Of a stretch of DNA of 46,272 bases, positions 1 through 8,042 are shown piece after piece. The notes beneath the pieces are model-generated. The model made no database searches and was not told the origin of the DNA. It saw nothing but the letters and a program-made list of their open reading frames with translations. Position 1 is the first letter of the stretch, and each line of letters opens with the position of its first letter. Made by a program: the position numbers and the translations under genes. The stretch comes from Clostridia bacterium (lineage in GTDB: Bacteria; Bacillota; Clostridia; Oscillospirales; Acutalibacteraceae), in NCBI GenBank assembly GCA_017410585.1, contig JAFQQM010000022.1:1-46272 (forward strand), written 5' to 3'.

Positions 1-132
1 AAAAAACTGCTTTGCACCGCCGGTTTTATGGGTTTTGGGATGATTTTCGTGTTTTCGACTGCCGATAGGCTGGCGCCTTTCAAAGGAGAAAACGGGAAAA
101 GCGCCCAAAAGACGTTCCGGCGGCGGTGCGGG

Positions 133-176
133 GTTCGGTTCGCTTATGGTATACCATAAGCGAGCCGAACTCGCAA
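133..176 (-). promoter_or_regulatory. Promoter-like palindrome, reading out of the window
   Basis: Positions 133-170 form a near-perfect palindrome with 19-base arms and one mismatch, centred on GGTATACC. On the minus strand it contains TTGCGA (171-176), a 17-base spacer and TATACC (148-153), with TATGG just before the -10. It lies left of the terminator of the large minus-strand gene, so it would serve a gene beyond the left edge. About 45 bases here match the ligA promoter region (17043-17090) closely. The palindrome could also be a repressor site. No gene is visible in positions 1-131. Confidence 0.5.
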
Positions 177-184
177 CGGTTTTT

Positions 185-225
185 TGAAAGAAAAGAAACA
201 CCCCTGCGATCGCTCGCAGGGGTGT
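185..225 (-). terminator. Rho-independent terminator of the cohesin/dockerin gene
   Basis: A perfect 12-bp stem (198-209 with 214-225) and a 4-base loop lie 6 bases after the stop codon. On the minus strand a T-rich tract (TTTCTTTTCTTTC) follows. Confidence 0.85.
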
Positions 226-231
226 CGATGC

Positions 232-3200
232 TTATTGGAAATAGGGGAGTTGCTCGTAGCCGGTCCACTCCGCCAGATAGCGGGAAAGGATCATACCGTC
301 GGTCAGATTGACCGCTCCGTCGCGGTTGACGTCTGCCGCGCCCATATCCAGTGCGGAGGCGTCGTAGCCGTCCCAGTTGGCCAGATGGCGGGAGAGGATC
401 ATACCGTCGAGCATATCCACCACGCCGTCGGCGTTGACGTCGCCGTACAGGCCGGCAACCACCGAGCCGCTGACCATTGCCAGCACGACCGGTTTGCCGT
501 CTTTATCGATGGCGTCGCTGTTGTTGTAGTTATAGGTGACGGTCACCGGTGAGGTATCGCCAAAAGCGAGACCTTCCGCCAACTGGAAGGTCAGCGTGAC
601 CAGCACGCCGTCCTCGGTGTAGTTGTCGGCGGCAACAAAGTTCTGCCACGACAGGGTGTACGGCACCTTCGCCAGATCGGCGTCGGCGGTGGAATGCATC
701 GGCGTTCCGAAGATGCCGCCGTCTTCCACGCCCACCAGCGTCATAAAGGCGCTGTCGTAGTCGATGCCGAGGTTCATCGCAATGAGACCCGGATGATTCT
801 TGATGGAGACGGTGACTTCCACCAGCGAACCGGCGGCGCCGGAGGCGGTGCTGACCACCACTTGCGGTGCGGTCTCCAGCGGCAACGGATCAACGTAACT
901 GTCGACGTAACTGTCGCCGCAGATCGGACAGGTATGGGTGGTGAAGCCTTGCTCGGTCAAGGTCGGCGGGGTGATGACGTCTACATACGGATGCGCGGCT
1001 ACCTCGCGCGGTTCGCCGCAGTGGTTGCAATCGGTATCGCAGGCATGATCGTAACTGTGCGGGCAGGGCATCTGACTGCCGTAATGCCAGTTGGCGTTTT
1101 GCAGACGATCGTCGTAGATCTGCATATTGTCGCGGTCTTCCTCGGTGCCTTCGTACCACACGTCGGTCAGCGAAGAGCACCAGCCGAAAGCATCCCAATC
1201 AATATAAGTAAGGCTCAACGGCAGATACACCTCGGTCAGGTCGTAGCAATCCGAGAAGACGTAGGCAGAGAGTTCGGTCATACCGCTCGGGATGGCCACG
1301 GAGGTCAGGCCGGTCTCGCTAAAGGCTTCGTTGCCGATGTGTTGCAGACCGATCGGCAGGACGACCTCGGTGAGGTTTCTATCGTATCTAAAGGCATTTT
1401 CGGCAATAATGGTGGTGCCGTCTTTGACGCGGATGGCGGTGTTCTCCGGCATCTCGCCCTTGTAGTCGTACAGGGCGTGTTGCAGGTAGGTGACGCCGTC
1501 CGGCTGTGCGTTGTACCACGCGGTGTTGTCAAACGCCTGACCGCCGAGGTATTGCAACTCGGTGGGCAGTTCGATCTTCAGCAGATCTTCGCAATCCTTA
1601 AACGCGCCGTAGCCGATGGAGGTGACGGTGTTCGGAATGGTGATCTCGGTGATCTTGGTACCCGCAACCGCCTCCGGCGAAATGAACTCCATCCCTTCTG
1701 TGAAATACCAGCTGAAATCGTCCATCGCGGTGTAGGCAAAGGCAGAGGTGCCGATTTCCGGCACGTCGCCTTCGAAGTTGACCGAAGTCAGCGACGAGCA
1801 CCCCATAAAGGCGCCGTCACCGATATGGGTGATACCGGCGGGGATGGTGACGGAGGTCAGCGCATCGCAATCTTCAAACAGATTGTACGGGATCGCGGTC
1901 ACGCCTTCTTCAAAGACGATCTCGGTCAATTCGTCGCAATTGGCAAAGGCGGAGTCGCCCAGAAGCGCATCGGCGGGGATGGTGATCGAGGAGATCTTGG
2001 TGCCGGCAAAGGAGAACTCGTCGTAGTAGACACCGGCACGGAGTTGAATCTCGGTCAGGTTGGTGTTATAGAAAGCGTAGGCGTTGATAAACTCCAGGCT
2101 TTCGGGGAGGTTGACCGATGCCAGCGGCGTTTCGCTAAAGCACCAGCCGCCGATCTCCAACAGCCCTTCGGGCAGTTCGATCGCGGTCAGATCGGTTTCC
2201 GCAAAAGCGTAACTGCTGATGTAGGTGACCCCTCTGCCGATGGTGGCGGAGGAGAGACCGGTCCGGTAGAACGCCCGATAATTGATATCGGTCACTTGGT
2301 CGTGGATGACCACCGACTCCAGTTGACCGCCGACAAAGGCAAAGGCTTTGATCTCTTGGATGCTCTTCGGCACAACCAGTTCGGTAAAGCGTTCGCCGTT
2401 CAGATACAGTTCGGCGCCGCCCACCATCGGGTTGGCGTAATCGCCGTAGAAGTCGATCTGCATCCACGCTTCCACGTCGGTGAGGTTGACGCGGGTCAGG
2501 TCGGGACAATCCGCGAAAGCAGAGTAGTCGCAGAATTGCAGGGATTTCGGCTGGGTGAATTCGGTCAGCGCGGTGCCGCCGAAGGCCCAGAAGCCGATGG
2601 ATGCGATGCTGTCGGGCAGGATGACGCTCTGGAGCGACGAGCAATCCATAAAGGCGCCGTATACCACTTCGGTCAGGCTGCTTGACAGTTTGACCGAGGT
2701 CAACTGATCGCGGCCGGCGAAGACGCACTGGCCCAGTTCGGTGACCGTATCCGGCATCACGTAATCGCCGCTGATGTCGGGCGAGACGCTCAGGATCTTG
2801 GTCTTGTCGGCGTTGTACAAAACGCCGTTTTCATAACGAAAATGCGGGTTGGTCTCGGAGACGACGAGGGTCACTTCGGTCAGTTCGCTGTACTGCGTAA
2901 AGATCGACAGATCGGAGACGGTGTCCGGCACGTTATAGGTCTTGCTCGCGCCAAACGGATACACCACGACGGTGGTTACTTCCTTATCGTAGAGGATGCC
3001 GTCGATCGAGGTGAAATACGGGTTGTCGTCGCTGACGTTGATCTCCTGCAGATAGGAGGCACTCCAGAACTGCGCCATCGAGAGCGCTTTAATGCCGCTG
3101 CCGAAGGTCACCGTTTCGAGGTTGTACAGATCGTCCATCAGCGTAGCACCGATGGTGGTGACCGAGTCGGGGAAGATGAGATGCATCACGCGGTCGCCGC

Positions 3201-5679
3201 AGGCGGTCATACCCAACACCGCCGTCACCGGCTTGCCGTCAATTTCACTCGGGATGGTGACCGTCTCGCTCTCCAGATAGCAATCGGTGATAAGGATGCT
3301 TTCGGGCCCTTCCAGATACCGGAATTCGCCGTTGGAAACTTCGGCGGAGACGGTGATCGCGGCAGAGCCGACGTAGCCGGCGATGGTGAAACCGAGTTGG
3401 TTATCGCCAAGAAACAGACCGCCCATAGCGCTCTGCTGTGTCCATTCGAAACCGTACTGCAGACCGTCGTAAACGACGTAGTTGCAGTATTCATCAATGC
3501 TCTGCGTGGTGCCGTCCTTCATGGTGACGGTGCCGCTGGGAGAGGACAGATTATAGTTGAAGTACTGCTTTTCACATCCTTCTTCGTGGTCCCAGTACCA
3601 TTCCCAATCGCCGTTTTGATTTTCGGTCAGCACGATCGGATCCAGCACGACCGATTGGACCGGCGATTCGATGATGGTCACCGAGAACTCCTGATACACG
3701 CCCATCAAAAAGACGGAGGCGGTATAGGTGCCGATCCCCCACGGCTTGGCGGCCGACTGATCGGTCACCACTTCCGGATGCATGTAATAGCCTTCGTACT
3801 CCATCGGATCCGACCGGTTGTCAAGAACGGTGCCGTCCTTCAGCGTGACGGTGAAGGTATCCGCCGATAGCGAATATTCGTAATACTCCACGTATTCACC
3901 GTTCGCGTAACCGTTGGTGAAATAGCCGTTGGAGTTGACGATGAAGGTCCGGTCCGGTACGGTGATCGATTGGATCGGCGATTCGGCGATCACAACGTGG
4001 TAGGTGAACTTGGTGCCGGCAATCGAGATGGTGACGTCGTGACTGCCGACGCCCCACGGATTGTTTTCGTTCTGGTCATTGGTGAGGGAGTATTCCAGAT
4101 GTTCGCCGTTGTAGATCATCTCGTCGGTGCGGCTGTCCAACACGGTGCCGTCTTTCATGGTGACGACGTAATACTCCGGATCGATATCGTAGCGCCAGAA
4201 GCGGGTGACGATACCGTCCGGCGTGGTGATGGTCGTGAAACCGCCTTTGGTGCCTTCGAGAGCGCTACGGTCCGGCACGTAGATGGAGGCGACCGGCGAT
4301 TCTTCGATGATAACGTTAAAGTCGTAGAAAACATTGCAGATGATCGCCTGCACGGTATGGGTGCCGATCCCCCACGGATCGAGCGAACTCTGATCATCGC
4401 GGACGTCGCGGATATTGAGATCAAAGCCGTTGTACCACATCTCGTCGGTGCGGCTGTCCAACACGGTGCCGTCTTTCATGGTGACGAGGTAATACTCCGG
4501 CCAGACCGAATAACGATAATAATAGATGGGGTTGCCCAGTTCGTCGCTGTGGCTCCAATCCATCCAACCGCCGGTCTGGACGGTGGTGGTTATGTCCGGA
4601 ATCTCCACCGAAGCGATCGGGGAGTCTTCCACCGTGACGGTGTACTCGTCCTGCACGCCCCATACGGTGACGGTGGCGGTGTGCTCACCGACATCCCACG
4701 GCGTTTTCGCCGACTGGTCAGTCGCAAAGGAAATGTCGATATCCAGACCGTTGTAATTCGCCGTATCGGTGTCGGTGTCGATGACGGTGCCGTCTTTCAT
4801 GGTGATGATCACCGTGGTTTCGTCCGAATAGCGGGTATATTCCACCCAAGATTCGGTCTCCTCGTCCCAGTCGGTGGTTCCCCAACTGTCTCTGCCGCGG
4901 TAGACGGTGCGATCGCGGGCTTCCACCGACAAGACGGGATTTTCGATGATGTTGACGGTGTAATCCTGCTCAAAGCCGAGAACGTTGATGGTGGCGGTGT
5001 GGGTGCCGACCCCCCAAGGATCATTCGAGCCCTGATCGCAGGACCAAGTGTGGCCGAAGCCTTCGCCGTTATAGATGAAATCGTCTTGGTTGTAGACGAA
5101 GGTGGTGCCGTCTTTCATCGTGACGGTGTACTGCAGAGGGTGCGCGTGGTAGTAGAAATACGAGCAATCGGATTGGGTCTCCTCGTTCCAGTAGGTTTCC
5201 TCGCTACCATGGATGTTTTCGATGAGGGTGATATCGTCCACCACGATCGAAGCGACCGGACTTTCGATGACGGTGGCGGTGTAGGTATCGCTATACTCCA
5301 CACCGTCGGCGGTAGCATAGACGGTGCCGGTATACGTACCGACGGTCAACGGCGACTGGGCGCTCTGCTCCAGCATGTAGTTGATCCACCAAGTGGTGCC
5401 GTCGATGTCGATAAAACCGACGCTGTCGGATGTGTAGACCGAGCCGTCGCTCATGGTGACGCTGACCGCTTCGGCGAAGCCTTCGGGGTAGTAATACCAC
5501 CATTCGGTGCCGTCGGTCTCCGGTTGCCAATAACCGTTGGTCAACTTGATGTTTTCGCGGGTGGTCACGTCGATGGAGACGATGGTCCGCGTTTCGGCGA
5601 TGACAAAGTGCGGGACGGCGCAGAGAAACAGAACCAGCGCCAGCGCGAGTGCCATGCCTTTTTTGAAGAACGTACGCAT
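232..5679 (-). CDS. Secreted multidomain protein: Ig-like repeats, leucine-rich repeats, cohesin and dockerin
   Basis: A secreted protein of 1815 residues. The start is the ATG at 5679, because AGGAGGG lies just upstream; reading further upstream translates the ribosome site. Residues 1-28 are a signal peptide with a likely cut after VIA. Seven tandem modules of about 90-100 residues follow, each with DGT(V/T), YNG, a DQSxxxPWGVGTxT stretch and a closing IIESPV; they look like beta-sandwich (Ig-like) adhesion modules. From about residue 730 to 1540 there are BspA-type LRR_5 repeats. Next comes a Cys-pair linker (CNHCGE, CPICGD), then a cohesin-like domain (about 1604-1743) and a type I dockerin (about 1744-1815) with two calcium loops (DVNADGVVDMLDG, DVNRDGAVNLTDG). 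Having both cohesin and dockerin suggests an adaptor or adhesin in a cell-surface protein complex. There is no catalytic domain and no sortase motif. Domain boundaries are estimated by eye. Confidence 0.9.
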   Translation of the reverse strand: MRTFFKKGMALALALVLFLCAVPHFVIAETRTIVSIDVTTRENIKLTNGYWQPETDGTEWWYYYPEGFAEAVSVTMSDGSVYTSDSVGFIDIDGTTWWINYMLEQSAQSPLTVGTYTGTVYATADGVEYSDTYTATVIESPVASIVVDDITLIENIHGSEETYWNEETQSDCSYFYYHAHPLQYTVTMKDGTTFVYNQDDFIYNGEGFGHTWSCDQGSNDPWGVGTHTATINVLGFEQDYTVNIIENPVLSVEARDRTVYRGRDSWGTTDWDEETESWVEYTRYSDETTVIITMKDGTVIDTDTDTANYNGLDIDISFATDQSAKTPWDVGEHTATVTVWGVQDEYTVTVEDSPIASVEIPDITTTVQTGGWMDWSHSDELGNPIYYYRYSVWPEYYLVTMKDGTVLDSRTDEMWYNGFDLNIRDVRDDQSSLDPWGIGTHTVQAIICNVFYDFNVIIEESPVASIYVPDRSALEGTKGGFTTITTPDGIVTRFWRYDIDPEYYVVTMKDGTVLDSRTDEMIYNGEHLEYSLTNDQNENNPWGVGSHDVTISIAGTKFTYHVVIAESPIQSITVPDRTFIVNSNGYFTNGYANGEYVEYYEYSLSADTFTVTLKDGTVLDNRSDPMEYEGYYMHPEVVTDQSAAKPWGIGTYTASVFLMGVYQEFSVTIIESPVQSVVLDPIVLTENQNGDWEWYWDHEEGCEKQYFNYNLSSPSGTVTMKDGTTQSIDEYCNYVVYDGLQYGFEWTQQSAMGGLFLGDNQLGFTIAGYVGSAAITVSAEVSNGEFRYLEGPESILITDCYLESETVTIPSEIDGKPVTAVLGMTACGDRVMHLIFPDSVTTIGATLMDDLYNLETVTFGSGIKALSMAQFWSASYLQEINVSDDNPYFTSIDGILYDKEVTTVVVYPFGASKTYNVPDTVSDLSIFTQYSELTEVTLVVSETNPHFRYENGVLYNADKTKILSVSPDISGDYVMPDTVTELGQCVFAGRDQLTSVKLSSSLTEVVYGAFMDCSSLQSVILPDSIASIGFWAFGGTALTEFTQPKSLQFCDYSAFADCPDLTRVNLTDVEAWMQIDFYGDYANPMVGGAELYLNGERFTELVVPKSIQEIKAFAFVGGQLESVVIHDQVTDINYRAFYRTGLSSATIGRGVTYISSYAFAETDLTAIELPEGLLEIGGWCFSETPLASVNLPESLEFINAYAFYNTNLTEIQLRAGVYYDEFSFAGTKISSITIPADALLGDSAFANCDELTEIVFEEGVTAIPYNLFEDCDALTSVTIPAGITHIGDGAFMGCSSLTSVNFEGDVPEIGTSAFAYTAMDDFSWYFTEGMEFISPEAVAGTKITEITIPNTVTSIGYGAFKDCEDLLKIELPTELQYLGGQAFDNTAWYNAQPDGVTYLQHALYDYKGEMPENTAIRVKDGTTIIAENAFRYDRNLTEVVLPIGLQHIGNEAFSETGLTSVAIPSGMTELSAYVFSDCYDLTEVYLPLSLTYIDWDAFGWCSSLTDVWYEGTEEDRDNMQIYDDRLQNANWHYGSQMPCPHSYDHACDTDCNHCGEPREVAAHPYVDVITPPTLTEQGFTTHTCPICGDSYVDSYVDPLPLETAPQVVVSTASGAAGSLVEVTVSIKNHPGLIAMNLGIDYDSAFMTLVGVEDGGIFGTPMHSTADADLAKVPYTLSWQNFVAADNYTEDGVLVTLTFQLAEGLAFGDTSPVTVTYNYNNSDAIDKDGKPVVLAMVSGSVVAGLYGDVNADGVVDMLDGMILSRHLANWDGYDASALDMGAADVNRDGAVNLTDGMILSRYLAEWTGYEQLPYFQ

Positions 5680-5739
5680 AAAGACCCTCCTAACCAAAAC
5701 TTACGGTGTTGCCGAAAAAGGGAACGCCGTTATATTTTT

Positions 5740-5767
5740 ATTATATAGTGTAAAATTTAATTGTCAA
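5740..5767 (-). promoter_or_regulatory. Promoter of the cohesin/dockerin gene
   Basis: Minus-strand TTGACA (5762-5767), a 16-base AT-rich spacer and TATAAT (5740-5745), about 60 bases before the ATG at 5679. Both boxes match the sigma-A consensus. Confidence 0.8.
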
Positions 5768-5771
5768 GGAA

Positions 5772-5816
5772 TAAAAAAGATCCCTTCCCGTTTTTTCGTA
5801 AAACAGGGAAGGGATC
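5772..5816 (-). terminator. Terminator of the SCIFF maturase gene
   Basis: An 11-bp perfect stem (5779-5789 with 5806-5816) lies just after the stop of the maturase gene and is followed on the minus strand by six T. Confidence 0.85.
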
Positions 5817-5820
5817 CGGT

Positions 5821-7194
5821 TTAGTTTTGTTTTTCCATCGCTTGGACGGCTTTGATCATAATGGCACATTCCATCCGCTTGCGGAACAGTTCGCAACCGT
5901 ATTCGTAGATACCGCGGATCGAGCCGGTCGCGTGGTAGGCGTTGGCGGCGCAACCGCCCGAGCAGTACAACCGCGCCCAGCAATCCTTACAATCGGGGCG
6001 GGCGTAGGCGTTGCACAGTTTGAATTCATCGCGCAGATCGGTGTTGGTCACCCCGTCGAACACGTTGCCGAGGAGGTATTTTTCGTCACCGACAAACTGA
6101 TGGCAGGGGTACAGATCCCCCCACGGGGTCACCGCCATATACTCGGTGCCGCTGCCACAGCCGGAGATGCGCTTGTAGATGCACGGGCCACCCGTCAGGT
6201 CGATCATATAGTGGTAGAAGGTAAAACCCTTGCCCTCGCGGTCGCGGCGGAGCATCTCCTTGGCCAAGATCTCATACTGCTCTTTGACCTTTTCGAGATC
6301 CTCCTCGGTCAGCGCCCACGGCTCGTCCGGCGCACACACCACCGGCTCCATCGACAATTGGTCGAAGCCGAGATCGGCCATATGGAAAATATCGTTGGTA
6401 AAATCCACGTTGTCGTGGGTGAAGGTGCCACGCATATAGTAGCCCTTGCCCCCGCGGGATTCCACCAGTTTTTGGAATTTCGGCACGATGAGTTCGTAAC
6501 TGCCCTTGCCGCCGACCGTCCGGCGAAGTTTGTCGTGTACTTCGGGGCGGCCGTCCAGCGACAGCACGACGTTGTGCATCTCCTTGTTGGCAAATTCGAT
6601 GACGTCGTCGTCGATCAGTACGCCGTTGGTGGTGAGGGTGAAGCGGAAGTTTTTGCCCGCCTCTTTCTCGATGGAACGGGCGTAGGCGACCAACCGCTTG
6701 ACCACGTCCCAGTTCATCAGCGGCTCACCGCCGAAGAAGTCCACCTCCAGATTTTTGCGGGTGCCGGAGTTTTCCACCAGAAAATCCAGCGCCCGTTTGC
6801 CCACCTCAAAACTCATCAGCGCGCGGTCGCCGTGGAACTTGCCCTGCGCCGCGAAGCAGTAGTTGCAGGTGAGGTTGCAGGTATGCGCCACGTGCAGGCA
6901 CAGCGCCTTGACCACCGTGGAACGGTTTTTGTAGTCAAACGCTTTGTCGGCGTAGACGTCTTGGGTAAACAACTTGCCGGCGGCGGTCAACCCGTCGATC
7001 TCGGTGAGCAGTTCGCGGATCTCGTCCTCCCCGACGCCATAGCGGGCGGCGGTCTCCGCCACGATCGCTTCGCGGTCCTCGCCGGCGTCGATCGCATGGA
7101 TGACGTCAAAGGCGATCTCGTCGACCAGATGCACCGAGCCGGAGTAGACGTCCAGCACGATGTTGCAACCGTTTAACTTGTAAGTATGAATCAT
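5821..7194 (-). CDS. scfB: Radical SAM/SPASM thioether-forming SCIFF peptide maturase
   Basis: A 457-residue radical SAM enzyme that modifies the SCIFF peptide encoded directly upstream. The family joins cysteine sulfurs of the peptide to alpha carbons, giving thioether crosslinks, using S-adenosylmethionine and [4Fe-4S] clusters. The radical SAM triad is CxxxCxxC at residues 106, 110 and 113, inside CNLTCNYC. An N-terminal 90-residue domain fits a peptide-recognition (RRE-like) region. The Cys-rich C-terminus (CGSGTEY, CHQF, CKDCWARLYCSGGC) is a SPASM domain for auxiliary clusters. A GGGATGAG ribosome site precedes the ATG. The peptide gene ends 70 bases upstream, with a hairpin between them. 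Length and neighbour match the SCIFF system that is near-universal in Clostridia. Confidence 0.93.
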   Translation of the reverse strand: MIHTYKLNGCNIVLDVYSGSVHLVDEIAFDVIHAIDAGEDREAIVAETAARYGVGEDEIRELLTEIDGLTAAGKLFTQDVYADKAFDYKNRSTVVKALCLHVAHTCNLTCNYCFAAQGKFHGDRALMSFEVGKRALDFLVENSGTRKNLEVDFFGGEPLMNWDVVKRLVAYARSIEKEAGKNFRFTLTTNGVLIDDDVIEFANKEMHNVVLSLDGRPEVHDKLRRTVGGKGSYELIVPKFQKLVESRGGKGYYMRGTFTHDNVDFTNDIFHMADLGFDQLSMEPVVCAPDEPWALTEEDLEKVKEQYEILAKEMLRRDREGKGFTFYHYMIDLTGGPCIYKRISGCGSGTEYMAVTPWGDLYPCHQFVGDEKYLLGNVFDGVTNTDLRDEFKLCNAYARPDCKDCWARLYCSGGCAANAYHATGSIRGIYEYGCELFRKRMECAIMIKAVQAMEKQN

Positions 7195-7212
7195 AATCTC
7201 ATCCCTTTACAC

Positions 7213-7247
7213 AGAAAAATCGCCGTCCGGCAACAACCCGACGGCGA
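7213..7247 (-). terminator. Attenuator between SCIFF peptide and maturase
   Basis: An 8-bp stem (7220-7227 with 7240-7247) and five T on the minus strand, placed between the peptide stop and the maturase start. Partial termination here would give more peptide than enzyme; that ratio effect is inferred. Confidence 0.7.
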
Positions 7248-7264
7248 GATCTCCGATCCGATTC

Positions 7265-7411
7265 TTATTTCGCGCACTTTTCGCATTCCTGATTGGCCAC
7301 ACCGCAAGAGGTCTTGCAGGCGGACTGGCAGGAAGTCTGGCACTCACCGCAACCGCCGTTGTTGACGGACTGGGCGAGATCACGGGTCTCCAAAGTCTGA
7401 ATGTGTTTCAT
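7265..7411 (-). CDS. scfA: SCIFF ranthipeptide precursor
   Basis: A 48-residue precursor whose core is GGCGECQTSCQSACKTSC followed by GVANQECEKCAK. This is the highly conserved SCIFF (six cysteines in forty-five residues) sequence. The start is the ATG at 7411, giving the family's usual MKHIQTLETRDL leader; an AGGTG-containing ribosome site lies upstream. This copy has seven cysteines, because the C-terminus is extended by KCAK beyond the last usual cysteine. The maturase follows on the same strand. The mature product's role is unknown in the family. Confidence 0.93.
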   Translation of the reverse strand: MKHIQTLETRDLAQSVNNGGCGECQTSCQSACKTSCGVANQECEKCAK

Positions 7412-7448
7412 TGGGGTAGGCACCTCGCTTTCGCGTTTTGTTTTCCTT

Positions 7449-7477
7449 ATTATAGCCGTTTTTTCGCCCCTTGTCAA
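7449..7477 (-). promoter_or_regulatory. Consensus promoter of the SCIFF operon
   Basis: Minus-strand TTGACA (7472-7477), a 17-base spacer and TATAAT (7449-7454): a full sigma-A consensus 38 bases before the SCIFF start. It begins only 8 bases after the stop codon of the upstream gene. Confidence 0.88.
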
Positions 7478-7484
7478 GCATAAA

Positions 7485-7940
7485 TCAAGCAAGATTAGCG
7501 ATCAGCCGTATGACGGTTTCGTCCTCTGTCGGCTCTTCCAATCCAAGACCGTGGAAGGTTTTTCCGTCATCCAGTGTGTAGATATAGCACCAATTGAATT
7601 GGTAGATACGCATATCCTCATATTGGTAGGATTTAACGACTGCTTGTCCCCAAGAAAGTCCCTCGTCCAAACCGCGGTAGGTTTCTTCCGTGAGTCCTTC
7701 GGAATGGATGTTCGACGTATGCAGGAATTTCCGCTGCTTGAGCGTGACGCGCAGATGTACGTCGTGCAGCAGGCCGCTTTCCTCCGCCGTTAAACGGAAC
7801 GTATCACCGTACGCGGTGGTAAAGGTGGTGCTTTTGGTCATACGAGCGCGCAAATAGAGGGGGATACCGACATAAGCAATCACACAAAGAAGGATGGCAA
7901 CGATACCGATGCCGATCAAAATACGAATGCCTTTTGACAT
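7485..7940 (-). CDS. Small membrane-anchored protein of unknown function
   Basis: A 151-residue protein I do not recognise. Residues about 5-31 form one hydrophobic helix after a short basic N-terminus, so it is probably anchored with the remaining ~115 residues outside the cell. The soluble part is mixed alpha/beta and ends with a mildly acidic stretch; it has no cysteines beyond two aromatic-flanked ones and no catalytic motif I can name. The ATG follows AGGAGG at 7-base spacing. It has its own promoter and lies next to, but is probably not cotranscribed with, the SCIFF genes. Confidence 0.75.
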   Translation of the reverse strand: MSKGIRILIGIGIVAILLCVIAYVGIPLYLRARMTKSTTFTTAYGDTFRLTAEESGLLHDVHLRVTLKQRKFLHTSNIHSEGLTEETYRGLDEGLSWGQAVVKSYQYEDMRIYQFNWCYIYTLDDGKTFHGLGLEEPTEDETVIRLIANLA

Positions 7941-8013
7941 AACGAATCCTCCTATTCACGATTTTTCGCGGCAAAGAATTTAGCGGAAAAAGCATTGGCA
8001 ATATCTTATTATT

Positions 8014-8042
8014 AGTTTACCCGATAAATAAACTGTTGTCAA
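8014..8042 (-). promoter_or_regulatory. Promoter of the small membrane protein gene
   Basis: Minus-strand TTGACA (8037-8042), 17-base spacer and TAAACT (8014-8019). It overlaps the stop codon of the upstream decarboxylase-fold gene. Confidence 0.6.

Noticed and set aside
694-2685. Long plus-strand open frame (663 codons) opposite the cohesin/dockerin gene, with similar ones at 2842-3870 and 3970-5748.
   Set aside because: These are antisense frames of a repetitive GC-rich gene. They have no ribosome site, low-complexity His/Gly/Asp/Val composition and no recognisable domain.
3500-5500. Regularly recurring DNA words (GTGCCGTCTTTCATGGTGACG) that resemble a spaced repeat array.
   Set aside because: The spacing and sequence are explained by the seven encoded Ig-like modules; spacers are coding, so it is not a CRISPR array.
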